A stretch of DNA of 64,000 nucleotides from Inonotus obliquus (GCA_032164295.1 JAJHTX010000004.1:124001-188000), one strand, 5' to 3'; positions 47,565 through 59,432 are shown, counted from the stretch's first letter. The notes: generated by a model from the letters alone, not told the origin. Program-made: numbers and translations.

Positions 47565-48605
47565 CTGAGGATCTCCAAGAGAACACCAAGACTAGAGGAT
47601 CAGTGATCATTTACTAAGCAAGAAGTAGTTGAAAAGAACGGTTCAATTGAATGAGCGGTGACTGGAAGTGAGGAGATGGAACCATCCGAGTCATGCTGCG
47701 AGCAGACGCTGACGAAGGCGAAGAAACAAAATCTGAACGGCCTTTTGCATTAATGTTGGGATTGCCACGAGGAGGGTACAACTGAGCAGGTACCAGACAT
47801 CTCCAGTTACCCAGATGATGACCGAAATTATGCCCCGAACGGCATGGAGAAGCATTCACAGAGATAATGAGCCACAGAACAAACAGTGTTGAAGGGGCGA
47901 GGCAAGTTGGTTTGGGATGCTTTGCTTACATAATGGATGTCAAGACTTAGGGCCGGCTGTCATATCATATCACAAGCTTACCATTTGACCTTGTCCTCTA
48001 CAATCTCCGAACTGCTGAAAGTGAAGACAGCAACTCAATTCAATTGCAGGATCACACAGGAATGCAACTCCGGATGCTTCCAAAAAGCTTGAATGGGCTT
48101 TGCCGCGAATTTGTGTGGACGAGTCGATGGAGGTTGTATAGACGAATGGAACGCGACGGCTGACTGCCTCGTCTACCATAAGATATGTGAGCGATGAAAA
48201 TAATATGTTTGGAAATCATTCATGCAATCCTGACTTGCTATGTTGCACTCTTGCGTTGAGGGACCCAGTGAGGGAATCTCATTGACCCATTGACCAACGC
48301 GTAACCGACTATTGCGCTACTCCTTTGCAAGGACCATCACTTTGCGCAATGCTTTCCGCCACTTTTCCCATATTGCAGGTAATTATGCCACATTGCAACT
48401 TCATCTGCGCCACAAATTATCTTGGAGGACTACATATCTTACCTCGCACCCGAGTGCATTCGATGCATCATAGTAATCAATGTCTCAACATCGCAGCAGT
48501 CAAACTCATAGTCCGGCGAAATCAAGTCATGATCATCGTCCGAAACGTAAATTTACTTTCTCTATGATAGCGTAAATTGAGATAATAATAATTGTCCCAT
48601 TGCAG
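47565..48605. other. left part of the protease duplication unit
   Basis: 47565-47985 holds nothing recognisable. From about 47990 to 48240 the sequence matches 50697-50935, and from 48222 it matches 51263 onward. This is the upstream flank of protease copy 1 and contains the empty site of the mobile element (between about 48221 and 48224). Confidence 0.6.
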
Positions 48606-50099
48606 CGGCTGAAGATGGTCGGAGGGCCCTTAAAAAACTCGACTCAAATGCCCGTCGTCCGGACAAAAACGAAGATACTTTACCGGTCGGGGAGGTGGAG
48701 AAGCTCTCTTTAAATACGCAACCTTCCTCGACGACCCATAGACGTTCCAAGACAAAGAATTCGGTTGTATATCCGCGTCTGTATTTCCGGGGCCCTGCTG
48801 TTGGCTCTAAGCGAACTGCCTTGACGGTATCACACATGTCCAGTACCGCACCGCAACCTGCAGACCTCGGCATGAGTAATAATATTTTTGGAGCATACGG
48901 ATATTCAGCAAGGCTCTACACTGAGATAAAGATAGGAAATACGCAACTGCCAGCTTTAGTAGACACTGGCTGTGGTGTAACAATCGTTTCACGCGAGGCC
49001 GTTGCACAAGAATTAGGCAACGCCCGAAGCGCAGATTACACAGTCCCACTTCACTTCCCCGGTCGAGGCACACTGGCACTCGAAAAGGCAAGCGTGCACT
49101 ATTTTCGCATGACTCTGGGCTGCGATAGTGGCGAGGAGATAGTTATCAATGAGCCCATGCAAGCGGTCTGCGTCTCAGATTTACCATTCCTAGACGGCAC
49201 GCAAGGTTTCCGCGCTATTATTGGTCTCGGGACGCTAGCGGAAGGAGTTGCTGCGACGGGCTACATACACATAATTGATACCATTTTGAAGCAGCAAGGC
49301 AATGGTCATTTGCATAAGACCATGGCCATAAATTTACTTCTGGATAAAGGGAAGGACGAGTTCAAAGGTTACATTGAGATTGGAGCTGTTAATCCCAGCG
49401 ATCCTCATATCCACTATTTTAAGCCAGCTGGTAGCGAAGTTCAGGGGAAAGTGCCTTTTGAAGTAACATTTTCATATGGGCGAGTAAACAAGCACGTAGA
49501 CCTCCTGAAGCAGGAGCAGGGAAAGGTGTCAAGTACATGTGGAGGTCTTGATTCGGGTACACCGGAAATTCGTGTCAAGGAGTGGCTATTTGAAGCTTTG
49601 AAGGACAGGTTGAAAGAAGATGGCTGTAATCCACAGGAGGAAATTCAAGAAAGCGGATTGCGGTTACTAATACTTTCAAAGAAAGATTGTGAAACCATAA
49701 AGGGAAAGTATCTAATCATCAAGCGTGAAAGAGAGGATGGGAAGCAATATTGAGTCAGAATGCCTCTCGTTTATGAACAGAGGCACGGACGGGATGAGAA
49801 TGCGATGACAATGGTACTGGATAAATCAGGGTTGATTCATGATGAAGAAGATTTCGTACTTGGATTCGCATACTGTAGGTACTTTGCTTCATTAGCTTGT
49901 GAAGTATTTATTCACTCCTTGCACCAAAGATCAAGCGGCAGCTGACCAGGGACTAAAAATAGTAGTCCGCGACCCAAGTGGAAGTGATAACTCAAATGCT
50001 ACAGGTATCCTACATAAGGCGACCTCCGTCAAGAGAAAATCAGTAGGAACCTCGGCCTCGGGTTCTGCTTCAGGAACCCGGAAACAAACTAAAAAGTGA
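48606..50099 (+). pseudogene. pepsin-like aspartic protease, copy 1, nonsense mutation
   Basis: A plus-strand frame has two Asp motifs, ALVDTGCGVTIVSREAV (Asp codon 48962) and GGLDSGTPEIRVKEWLFEAL (Asp codon 49550), the layout of a two-lobed A1 protease. Between them is FRAIIGLGTLAEG. The frame ends at TGA 49751-49753, exactly where copy 2 has TGG (KKYW). Homology continues in frame beyond the stop (RMPLVYEQRH, MTMVLDKSGL, FVLGFAYCRYF), then a tail exon with DPSGSDNSNATGILHKATSV and a Lys/Arg-rich end (to 50099). It is probably a nonsense-disabled gene, though a truncated product with both Asp motifs could still be made. The N-terminus is unresolved: an upstream exon near 48450-48546 looks likely. 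No signal peptide was found. Confidence 0.7.
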
Positions 50100-50464
50100 A
50101 ACTCGGAGGAGGACAGTCCAGCTTATGAGCTTATTGGGATTGTATTACATCAGAAATAGCATTGTTATCTTTACTGCCATATAAGACAGTTGCAGAATCA
50201 AGATGCGTATCAGCAGTAGAAGCATACTCAGTACACCTGGGTTGGGAATATGTCCGATATGATGGAAAATTCACCGTAAGACATAGGTATTATGACACCT
50301 TATAAGGATGTAGAAACATTGTGGGATTTACGCAGGCCCTGTTGAACTGTCTGGCAGATATGCAAAAGGATAGGTAGGGATGACTGGGAATTAGTTCCAG
50401 GGTCGTGCCAGTCGAGCATCGTTACTTCATACCAAATATTGCACTGGCCACCCTTATAGTAAGC

Positions 50465-50665
50465 ATGATGGTCATGGTAGGACCACCTCTGTCGCTTTTT
50501 CTTCGAATGGTTGCTGCAGGATCGCATGTCTGTACATCCGGTGTCTGGGATGTGACAAGCGGCGAGATCATTATTATGCTGGCCCGTATGAAGGGGTTGG
50601 AGGTGTGATCACTTCTGTCGTTTTCTTGTTGGATGGAGAGCAACTTGTTTCCGGTTCAATTCTCA
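50465..50665 (+). pseudogene. WD40 relic, downstream of protease copy 1
   Basis: GHGRTTSVAFSSNG (from about 50470), SGVWDVTSGEI (about 50540) and VITSVVFLLDGEQLVSGS (about 50605-50660) lie in different frames. Their order and spacing match two WD40 repeats. It is a decayed fragment, with a shortened copy after protease copy 2. Confidence 0.55.
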
Positions 50666-50935
50666 AAGAGCAAGCCATATGTAAGATGTCCCGTCCTCTA
50701 CCTCACAGTCTCCGAACGGCTGAAAGTGAAGACAACAACTCAATCCAATTGCAGGATCACACAGGAATGCAACTCCGGATGCTTCCAAAAGCTTGAATGT
50801 GCTTTGCCGTAAATTTGTGTTGATGACTCGATGCAGGTTGTATAGACGAATGGAACAGGACGGCTGACTACCTCGTCCAAGTTTGAATACTAAGAGATAT
50901 GTGAGAGATGAAATCAAATTATGGAATTCGTTCAT

Positions 50936-51263
50936 AGAAAATCTTTGGTGGCGTGCTACCAAAGATTGTAGTCTGCGCGGAGGTGGCGGAAATAGCCGAA
51001 AACATCTTGTCACCTCCGCGCGCTAACATTAGTGCTCTCAATACAAGCAAATTCGCTACCCGCCCACCTCTCCCTCATGTTTTTTCTGCTCCTGCAGAGC
51101 CCACCCGCCCTGTCGAGCATCTCGAAGCACGATGTCGGGTGGACTCTGGGAGCCGGGGCTGATAGAGGCAGCCGGCACCCATCCTTCTCCCTCAGAAAGT
51201 TGCTTACAGTGCACAAACTAGATTAACAAGAATACTCTTTGAGCAAACCGAGAAAGCGCAGAT
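50936..51263. mobile_element. dispersed element, copy 2 (328-bp insertion)
   Basis: In unit 1 of the tandem duplication the sequence reads ..attcat/gcaatcctgac.. with nothing between. In unit 2 the same junction is opened by 328 bp that match 42776-43129. Insertion after the duplication is the simplest reading. On the minus strand the element begins TCTGCGC and ends in a hairpin (tttggt..accaaa) plus about 7 bases. The target is an A/T junction, and the flanks allow at most a 2-bp AT duplication. These traits recall Helitron-type elements, but the 3' end is not a clear CTRR, so the class is open. Confidence 0.75.
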
Positions 51264-51717
51264 GCAATCCTGACTTGCCATGTTTCACCCTCGCATTGAT
51301 TCAGGGGAGCTCAGCGAGGGAACCTCGTTCAGCGCATGACCCATTGCTTCCACTACATTTCTCCTCCGCAAGGAACATCACTTTGCTCATCGTTCTACAC
51401 CACTTTGCAGTTTCCTGCCGTCCTTATCTGAGTCTCTGTTACCCATGGACTCAGATAACGAACATGAAGCACACATTGCACGGAAGCTTTGCTTTATCGC
51501 AACTTCATCTTGCCACAAATGATCTTGGAGGACTACATATCCTACCTCGCACCCAAGAGCGTTCGATGCATGATTGTAATCAATGCCTCAACGTCGCAGC
51601 AATCAAACTCTTAGTACGGAGAAACCAAGGTACCACCGTCCGAAACGTAAATTTACTTTTCACTATGGTAGTGTAAAGTGAGATAACAGACATCTCGTTA
51701 CAGAGAGTAAAGGTGGT

Positions 51718-53236
51718 TTGAAGGCCCTTCAAAATCTCGACTCAAATGTCCGTCATCGGAACAAACCCAAAGATACTTCACCGGTCAGCCAGACGGTGGA
51801 GAAGCTCTCTTTTGGCCGTCAACATAGACAGTCTTCCTCGACGACCCCTGGACCTTCCAAGAGAAATGAACTGGTTGTTTATCCGCGTCTACATTTTCAG
51901 GGATCTGACTTTGATGACTCTGGTCGAACTGCCTTGACGGTATCACACATGTCCAGTACCGCAGCGCCACCCATCCAACTTGAACCTGCAGACCTTGCCA
52001 CGCGTAATAGTATTTTTCGAGCATCTTTTTTGGATCGCAAATCTACACCGAGATCACGATAGGAAGTAAGAAATTGACAGCTTTAGTGGACAGTGGTTCT
52101 GGGAAAACAGTTGTTTCACGCAGGGCCGTTGCCCATGAATTGAACAAGGCCCCGAAGGCGGATTACAAAATCCCACTTCACTTCCCTGGTTATCATGAAA
52201 CAACCGAACAGGCAAACGTGCACGATTTTTGCATGACTCTTGGCTACGATGGTGATGAAAAGATAGTTATCAATGATCCCATGCAACCAGTCTGCGTCTC
52301 AGAATTACCATTCCTTGATGGCCCGCACGGTTTCCGCGCCATCATTGGTATCAGGCATCTAACGACACAAATCCTCGAGATGGGCTACACTCACATCGTT
52401 GATACCATTCTGAAACAGCAAGGCAATGACAATTTGTACAAGACCATGACCTTGAATGTACTTCCACGTGGAAAAGGAAAGAACCAATTCAGAGGTTACA
52501 TTGAGATTGGAGCTGTTGATCCCAACGATCGTCTTATTCACTATTTTAAGCCAGCTGGTAGCGAAGTTCAAGAGGAAGGGACCTTTGAAGTAGGATTTGC
52601 GTATGGGCAAGTACACGAGCACGTGGACCTCCTGAAGCAGGAGCAGGGAAAACCAGTAGATACATATGGGAGTCTTGATTCGTGCGCACCAGGAATTTTT
52701 GTCAAGGCGTGGTTTTTTGAAGCTCTGAAGGACAGGTTGGGAGAAGATGGCTGCAATCCAAGACAGGAGGTCCGAGGTGGGGGCAGAGTAGAAGTATTGA
52801 TACTTTCAAAAGACGATTATGAAAAAATAGAAAGTAAGCATTTACTTGTCAGTATCGAAACAGGTGATGGGAAAAAATATTGGATCGAACTACCTCTCAC
52901 CTTTCACCGAGGGTTCAAGGCTCGGCGGGATGAGTATAAGATGACAGTGGTACTGGACAAAGCAGATATGCTTGGAGATGGATTGGATTTCCTACTTGGG
53001 CCCCCATTTTGTAAGTACTTCATTCCGTTTACTCACTCGCGAAGTATTTGTTCACTCCTTGCATCAAAGACGAAGCAGCATATGAGCAGGGACTACAAAT
53101 ATTAATCCGCGATCCAAGTGGAAGTGATAACGCAAACGCTACAGGTATCTTACATAAGGAGGCGACCGAAGTCAAGAGAAAATCAGCAGGAACCTTGGGT
53201 TCTGCTTCAAAAAAGCGCAAACGAACTGGAAAGTGA
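51718..53236 (+). pseudogene. pepsin-like aspartic protease, copy 2, frameshift
   Basis: The upstream frame (51718-52062, with VVYPRLHFQGSDFDDSGRT and TALTVSHMSSTA) and the main frame (52074 on) are out of phase. Copy 1 reads straight through here. The break falls in a run of six T at 52026-52031, where one more T would restore the frame. The first Asp motif is ALVDSGSGKTVVSRRAV (Asp codon 52089). The second is SLDSCAPGIFVKAWFFEAL (52677), where the DSG of copy 1 has become DSC. Unlike copy 1 it keeps KKYWIELPLTF and continues to DFLLGPPFCKYF. A tail exon ends near 53236 with SASKKRKRTGK. Junction of the tail exon is unclear. The gene is a pseudogene unless the T-run is a sequencing error. 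Confidence 0.7.
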
Positions 53237-53599
53237 CACTCGGAGGACAGTCCAACCTATGAGCTTAGGATTGTATTACATCAGAAATAGCATTGTTATC
53301 TTTACTGCCATATAGTACAGTTGCAGAATCAAGATGCGTATCAGCAGTAGAAGCATACTCAATACACCTGAGTTGGGAATATGTCCGATATGATGGAAAA
53401 TTCACCGTAAGACATAGGTATTATGGCACTTTATAAGGATGTAGGGATGACTGGGAATTAGTTGCAGACATGGTCGTGCCAGTCGACTATCGATCATCCG
53501 GCGGGGCGATGCGGGGCACGATTCTTCCTTCCTGAGCATCGTTATTTCATCCGTTTTTCTCAAGACTAAATACTGCACTGGTCACCCTGATAGTAAGCA

Positions 53600-53710
53600 T
53601 GATGGTAGGACCACCTCTGTCGCTTTTTCTTCGAATGAGGGGCTGGAGGTGTGATCACTTCTGTCGTTTTCTTTTTGGATGGAGAGCAACTTGTTTCCGG
53701 TTCAGTTCTC
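53600..53710 (+). pseudogene. WD40 relic, downstream of protease copy 2
   Basis: RTTSVAFSSNEG and ITSVVFFLDGEQLVSGS repeat the relic at 50.5 kb, with a deletion in the middle (the SGVWDVTSGEI part is gone). Confidence 0.55.
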
Positions 53711-54389
53711 AAAGAGCAAGCCATATGTAAGATATTCCGTCGCTAGAACATCCTGTCCATATGGATAAGGCGCCAAATGGGCCAATGATACGATGTTCGA
53801 GGGGCTCCAAGTATGTTGTTTGTAATATTCTTCCAATCTTGTGTGAGGAGTGTCCCGTACCAGCTGCGAACGTAGAATTCATCAGTATCAGGGATGCTAT
53901 ACAGACGACAGTCGATGTATTTAGCACCCAAATCTTGAAAGGAGAGAGTGACAATACAATAGTCTTCGTCGAAACCCTTACCCAGCTGCGTTGTTGGTAG
54001 TTACTCTCAAAGGGACCATGGATTACTGTTGGCTGATAGGCAAGAGTTCGTTCCCCATGTGCTTTTGCAGATATAGATGGTGGAGTCTCACAACAGAAGT
54101 GGGTCACGTGTAGCGCAGCAGTTGTACTCACCTCACCACAGACAACGACGAAGTCCACAAGTACCACCACAGCAGTCACAGCGACGATAGCCACCGCCCG
54201 CACTGCCTTGACGACTGCCACCGAGTTGCATTGGCGTCTCCTCCGGTTCGGAGTGGTATAAATCCAGATAGCTTGTATTAGGTCGCTTGTTGACGACGGC
54301 TTGTGCAATTCTCCCTCTCTGTCACTCGAAGTTATCTCTAAGACCGTCGGCGTCGACAGACGAGAGATAGACAACACTTCGCGCCGCAC
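53709..54389 (-). CDS. uncertain ORF, 226 codons, one hydrophobic segment
   Basis: An uninterrupted minus-strand ORF with a Val/Ala-rich stretch (VRAVAIVAVTAVVVLVDFVV) that could be a membrane helix. No domain was recognised. It overlaps the end of the duplicated unit and the upstream region of the SH3 gene, so it may well be chance. It is listed only because of its length. Confidence 0.2.
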   Translation of the reverse strand: MRREVLSISRLSTPTVLEITSSDREGELHKPSSTSDLIQAIWIYTTPNRRRRQCNSVAVVKAVRAVAIVAVTAVVVLVDFVVVCGEVSTTAALHVTHFCCETPPSISAKAHGERTLAYQPTVIHGPFESNYQQRSWVRVSTKTIVLSLSPFKIWVLNTSTVVCIASLILMNSTFAAGTGHSSHKIGRILQTTYLEPLEHRIIGPFGALSIWTGCSSDGISYIWLAL

Positions 54390-54517
54390 AACTTTGTCAT
54401 TCTAGCTTTCGTTTTGTCCCGAGGCAGCGGTACGGTAGCTTTAGTTAGGAAAGATCTGCAAGGGGGATCTCATTTTTTTACTGGCCAGAACCAAGAGTCG
54501 ACTAACTGCAAATAAGC

Positions 54518-55952
54518 ATGGCTGCTGTTCTCGCATCACCCGAAAGCGACGCAGAAAGGAGGGCCAGTAAAGGTACGCATATTCATCAAATATTCTGTCT
54601 CAAGTCGTCGCTTGCTCACGTTCTTGTTGTTGTGTTAAGACCTTCCGCACCTCTCTCTATCTCTTGAATCGCCACCCTCCTCGTCTCCCTTCCCTTCTCC
54701 CTCATCTTCCTTCATACCTCCACCCATGCCTGGCGCTCATGAGTTCGCAAACAAGCTTCCTATTCCGAAAAGGAGATCGCAGCGTGACAGCACTGAGAAC
54801 AACAGCAACGCCAGTGCGACACCGGGATCTGTTGCTACGGCGCCTACACCCGCCACCGCAGCTGTAAACTCCTCAACTCCGTCGCCACCCAACATACCCA
54901 ATGTCACCACGAATGGGACGGTATCGGCTACCGGTAAGACGAGGACGAGCTCCAGTACGACCTCAGAAGAAGTCTCAAAGCATCTCGAGCACCTCGCATC
55001 TGCGATGGACCGTGAACGAAAACGAGCCAGTGGCATCGCCGAGAACCGCGCCAAGCATGCGAGTCGAGCAAGTCTCAGCTCGTCCCGTCCTGCGCCACCC
55101 TCGCCTAGCGTCTCGCGACGGACATCCGGTGCGCATACACATAACCCCAATAACGTCAGCAATAGCGGTCATATGTATAGGGAGAGCGTCACGCTTTCTC
55201 GGGCGCCGTCGAATGCGAAGAACGTCGCGACAGCTATTGCTTCAGGCGCCGAATCACCCGCGAGCATGACGCCTAAACGCCGTTCTCGCGTGATAAAGAT
55301 TCGAGATTTCGCGTATCCCGCGGATGACTTGCGACATACGGGCCAGGGGCCTGATGCACCTCGCCTGGATCGCTCGCGCCCCGCTTCGGAGTATGGTGGA
55401 GATATGCTGAATAGCTCACGTCGGAATTCAGGCTGGGGTGCGTTCAGGTGGGCAGGAAGTAAGCTGTGGGGGTTTGCCTTAGGAGGTAATGGTGGGAATG
55501 GGAAACATCGCGCGAGTGGTTCAACGGATATGGATGGTTTTGTCCCGACATCAAGCGACTTTGCGCGAAATTTTGACGTTTCGAGTCCTCAAGATGAGTA
55601 TCCTCCAGGTGGAGGTGAGTTTAGTCACATAGGCGAGATCGATACGGATGCCAATTCATCGTATGACCCATACGACAACGATGACTTGTCAGATTATCCA
55701 GACCAGGATGTACCTCTCCTTCCAGGATTATACCGTGCGATGTATGCGTTCGTACCCGAAGGTACAGCAGAGATGGCGCTTGCTGAAGATCAGATCATCA
55801 GGATCGTTGGGAGAGGCGGTGGGGTTGGTTGGGCAGTCGCGGAGGATGAGAATGGGAATCATGCGCTTGTACCGGAGAGTTATCTTGAAGTTGTTAAACT
55901 TGATGAGGACGTGGAAGGAGATACTGCTCCAGGAGAGGGAGAACCGAAATAG
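54518..55952 (+). CDS. SH3-domain protein with a long disordered N-terminus
   Basis: Exon 1 (54518-54572) and exon 2 (54640-55952) join in frame to 455 aa. The first 300 residues are Ser/Pro/Thr-rich. They include a short basic helix (MDRERKRASGIAENRAKHAS) and TPKRRSRVIKIRDFAYPADD. WGAFRWAGSKLWGFALG at about residue 305 is a hydrophobic or amphipathic patch. A C-terminal SH3 domain follows (LYRAMYAFVPEGTAEMALAE, DQIIRIVGRGGGVGWAVAED, NHALVPESYLEVV), which binds proline motifs. The layout suggests an adaptor in signalling or cortical actin, similar to Nbp2-like SH3 proteins, but orthology is not certain. The ORF from 54726 starts too late: the two-exon model adds about 70 residues. Confidence 0.75.
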
Positions 55953-56547
55953 AGTGATTAGGAGGTGTTTGGGAGTGCAGTCACCGGTTTTGTTGTTCTG
56001 TCCGTTGGACGATTATGGACAGTTCACCAGTTTCTTTTCTTCTCATTTCGTTTTCATATCATTAGTCCCTTTTCTGTGTGTACTAAACAAGAAGGCGATT
56101 GCGCTGGTCGTAATCTTGTTGTATATTCGCACTTCGTGACTTTGCATTTCCCTCTGCCATTCCTACCCATCAATCCACCACCACCTTCCCTGCTGCAAAG
56201 TCTCTATCCGTCCGCTGCATCTTGCATAACAGCATTATTATATGCTATTCTAACCTATTCTTCAGCCTCTCAAATTGTTTCTATATTCATAGTGTTTCGA
56301 GTGATTCTCCTCTTTTCTGTCGACTAATCTGTGTGTTTATCTGTCCCCCGAGTCTTCTGTGTTCCGTGCCCTATCTATCAATCGATGTACGTGAATGTTT
56401 CATGGCCAGTGAACTTGAATAAAAATGCGAAAGAGTATTACATAACTAGGATATACGTTACGTAACATGGTTAGGGGTAAGTCCATATATAGTACGCCGA
56501 TCTTGAAACGCGAAATCTGAGCCTTCAGTCACGGTACTTCATTGACT
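55953..56547. other. intergenic; possible cell-cycle element before the HD dNTPase gene
   Basis: The first part is the 3' flank of the SH3 gene, pyrimidine-rich. Near the right end are a TATA-like catatatag (about 56484-56492) and aacgcgaaa at 56507-56515, an MBF/E2F-like core. No gene is seen. Confidence 0.35.
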
Positions 56548-56621
56548 ATGAGTGAGTTGCCCCCTTTGCTTCTTTGCCTTTCACCACGACCGTCGGACGC
56601 GCTTATCCCGCGGCAGTGAAG

Positions 56622-59432
56622 ATGGCAGCAGAGTTGGACGCGTCCCAGACTCAAAATCAAATGGATACTCCTTTGGCTCTAATGCGTACAATCAAGGACC
56701 CAATACATGATTTCAGTAAGTACAATTTCTCTACTCGTCATTTGTCCTGCGTGTTCCGGCCTGCGTTCTGACCCACTACGACAGTTACTTTCCCAGCTTA
56801 CATCTGGTCCTTCATTGACACGTAAGTCCGTACCTTCTACGCCATAAACACGATCCAATGAATTACACAGGCGGCAATTTCAGCGGCTCCGCGCGATCAA
56901 GCAACTTGGCATATCGTACTACGTCTGGGCTGGAGCATCGCATAATCGTTTCGAACATTGCATTGGTGAGAACCATCGATATGTCCTCGCGATAATACCT
57001 GACTATTATGACTCAGGTGTCGCCCATTTGGCTGGCATGCTCGTGGAACGACTGAGGTCAATGCAACCCGAATTGGGTATCACTGATCGCGATGTCCGCT
57101 GCGTCCAGCTGGCGGGTCTCTGTCATGACCTTGGTCATGGGCCCTGGAGTCATGTCTGGGACGGTCATTTCATACCTACTGTGCTGTGCGTGGTAATACT
57201 TCTCTTCACGTCATAGAACATCCTCCTGAGAAAGCTCTTAGCCCAGACCACGCATGGACCCACGAAGACGCGTCGGAAATGATGTTCGACGACCTCGTGA
57301 AGAGGAACAGCATTCCTATTGACCGGGATGACATTAATTTTATCAAGGACCTCATCAAGGGTACTGTGCGTCACTCAGCTCGCAAGTAAATATCGAAGCT
57401 TTCCATGTGTCATGGCTTCTGAACTCTCTTTCCTGAATAGGGAGCCTCCAGAGAAGAAGTTCCTGTTCGATATCGTTGCCAACAAGCGAAATGGTATTGA
57501 CGTCGACAAGTGAGTTTATCATATAACTAGTATTAGGATTGATGAACTGAAGTGAGGTTATAGATTTGATTACATTGCACGCGATGTCCGCGCAATTGGA
57601 GATCATAACAACTTCTCCGCGCGGAGGTTGATTGATTCCGCGAGGGTAATCGATAATGAGATCTGCTATCACATCAAGGACGCGAACCAGGTCTATGAAC
57701 TCTGTACGCTGCGCTTCTCCAATCATAAGCGCATATATAGTCACAAGACTGCGCGAGCAATCGAACATATGATCGTCGACGGGCTTAAGGCCGCAGAATC
57801 AACGATGAATATTGCAAAACAGATTCTGGATCCCTCGAAATACGTCTATCTTACGGATAATATCATGGAGCGTATTGAAATGTCGGAAGACCCTGCCCTT
57901 GAAGAGAGTAGGAGGATCTTTGAAAGGATTCGCAAGCGCGACCTGTACCGCTGTGTCGACTGGGGCACGTTCCATTATGATCAACTCGCAAGCCTCAAGG
58001 AAGGTATCACTCCGGAGCGAATTGTGCAAACGGCGAAAGCTCTATTCCATTCGAGTAGGTCAGGACGCCCGGGATCAGGACCAAGCCAAGATATTGTTAC
58101 TAGTTTGACCCCCGATGACGTTATTGTTGATCTTTCGACGCTGCATTTTGGGATGAAGGAGAAGAATCCGATTGATTTCGTTCGGTTTTATGGGAAGCAC
58201 AACATCCATGGTAAGATGGATCTCGCGAATGGCATCATTGTACAGATTACTAACTATGGCCATAGAATCATTCAAAGCGGAAGCTGGGGAGCTCACAACC
58301 CTCATGCCATCTTGCTTCGCAGAGGTTCAACTTCGTGTTTATGTCAAAGAGTCTATGTTCGTCCGTCATCTCTCTTTAATTTAGTCTTGTACACTGAGTA
58401 TTGTCACCGTTCAGGTACTACGGAGTCGTCCAAGCTGGGTACCGCGAACTCTATCTCCAACTCCGTGAAGGCGATACACCGCCCTATCTCAATCTCGCAG
58501 GCTCACCAAGTCCACCTCCAACCGAGCCTCCGCTTACACCTCGTGTCGGCAGAACCTCTTCAACAGCTCACTCCCAATCTCGTTCTCCTTCGTTAGGGCG
58601 AACAGTCTTTTCAGGGAAGACACCTTCATTGAACAAGTTCACGAGGGTCGATCCATCTTTTGCGCCTCCTTCGCCTTCGTTGAATGCGAAACGGAGAGGA
58701 CCATCGGTTCCTCCCGCTTCTTTGGAGACGCGTCGTCCGGGAAATTTGTTGGGCTCAAAAGAGAATGGTTGGAGACCGGGATCAAGTCCAGGACGAGAGG
58801 CGGAGGGAGTAGGGAAGGGAAACGGCCTTGTCGTACAAGACAGTCTCGCTTCAATAGCGAGTGAAGCAACAGAATCGACAGATATCGGTAACAGTGATGT
58901 CGGGACGCTCGTAGATGGTCGTGGTCGTATCCCCAGGTCTGTTTTTGCTACAGCCAAATCTACAAGAAAGGCGGGGATGGAACTTGATGACGTACCCACT
59001 GATACGGAAGAACCTAAAACTCCGACGTTCAATAGACATAGATCAAAGTTATCCTGGAGTCCGGAGATTGACGTTGACCCATCTGAGGTTTTGTCATTAA
59101 GAACTTTGAAGGCGTCGCAGACCTCGAATACAGAAAACACGGAGAAGAAGGAGAAGATGGACGTAGAAATGAACGGGGAACATGAAACACCTTCAACGAC
59201 CAAAACAAATTCAACCTCAAAGTTCTTGGTTCCCGAGTCAACGACGAGTAGTCAAGCACTAGGACCTTCTCCAGATATACCAGAAAACAAAACTTCTAGA
59301 CGGTCGAGGCGAAGGCGAACTACTGAGAACGGTAGTAAGGATGATGGAGATGATTTAAATGTAGATGCTAGTTCAACTGCAATAGGAGAGGAAGACGGGT
59401 CAAGGAACCGTCTTAAGAGGAGGAAGACTTAG
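56622..59432 (+). CDS. SAMHD1: SAMHD1-type HD-domain dNTP triphosphohydrolase
   Basis: Metal-dependent HD phosphohydrolase that degrades dNTPs to nucleosides and triphosphate and limits dNTP pools. Many short introns. The product reads [30 protein letters not shown] and [20 protein letters not shown] (first metal His). [11 protein letters not shown] supplies the HD pair. Then come [18 protein letters not shown] and [12 protein letters not shown], the latter carrying the last metal Asp. C-terminal core pieces are [19 protein letters not shown] and [11 protein letters not shown]. There is no N-terminal SAM domain. The last about 330 residues are disordered, with basic clusters ([15 protein letters not shown]) that may act as nuclear signals. 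The intron after HFIPT (about 57180-57230) is ambiguous. An alternative start at 56548 uses a 4-bp first exon. Confidence 0.88.

Larger units (their letters stand above)
47990..53730. repeat. tandem segmental duplication, two units of about 2.7 kb
   Basis: Unit 1 spans about 47990-50690 and unit 2 about 50697-53730. Matching landmarks occur in the same order: agtgaagacarcaactcaat, gcaatcctgacttgc, the protease body, the atcagaaatagcattgttat segment, the WD40 relic, and agagcaagccatatgtaaga at the right end. Without the 328-bp insertion, unit 2 is almost exactly as long as unit 1. Confidence 0.85.
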
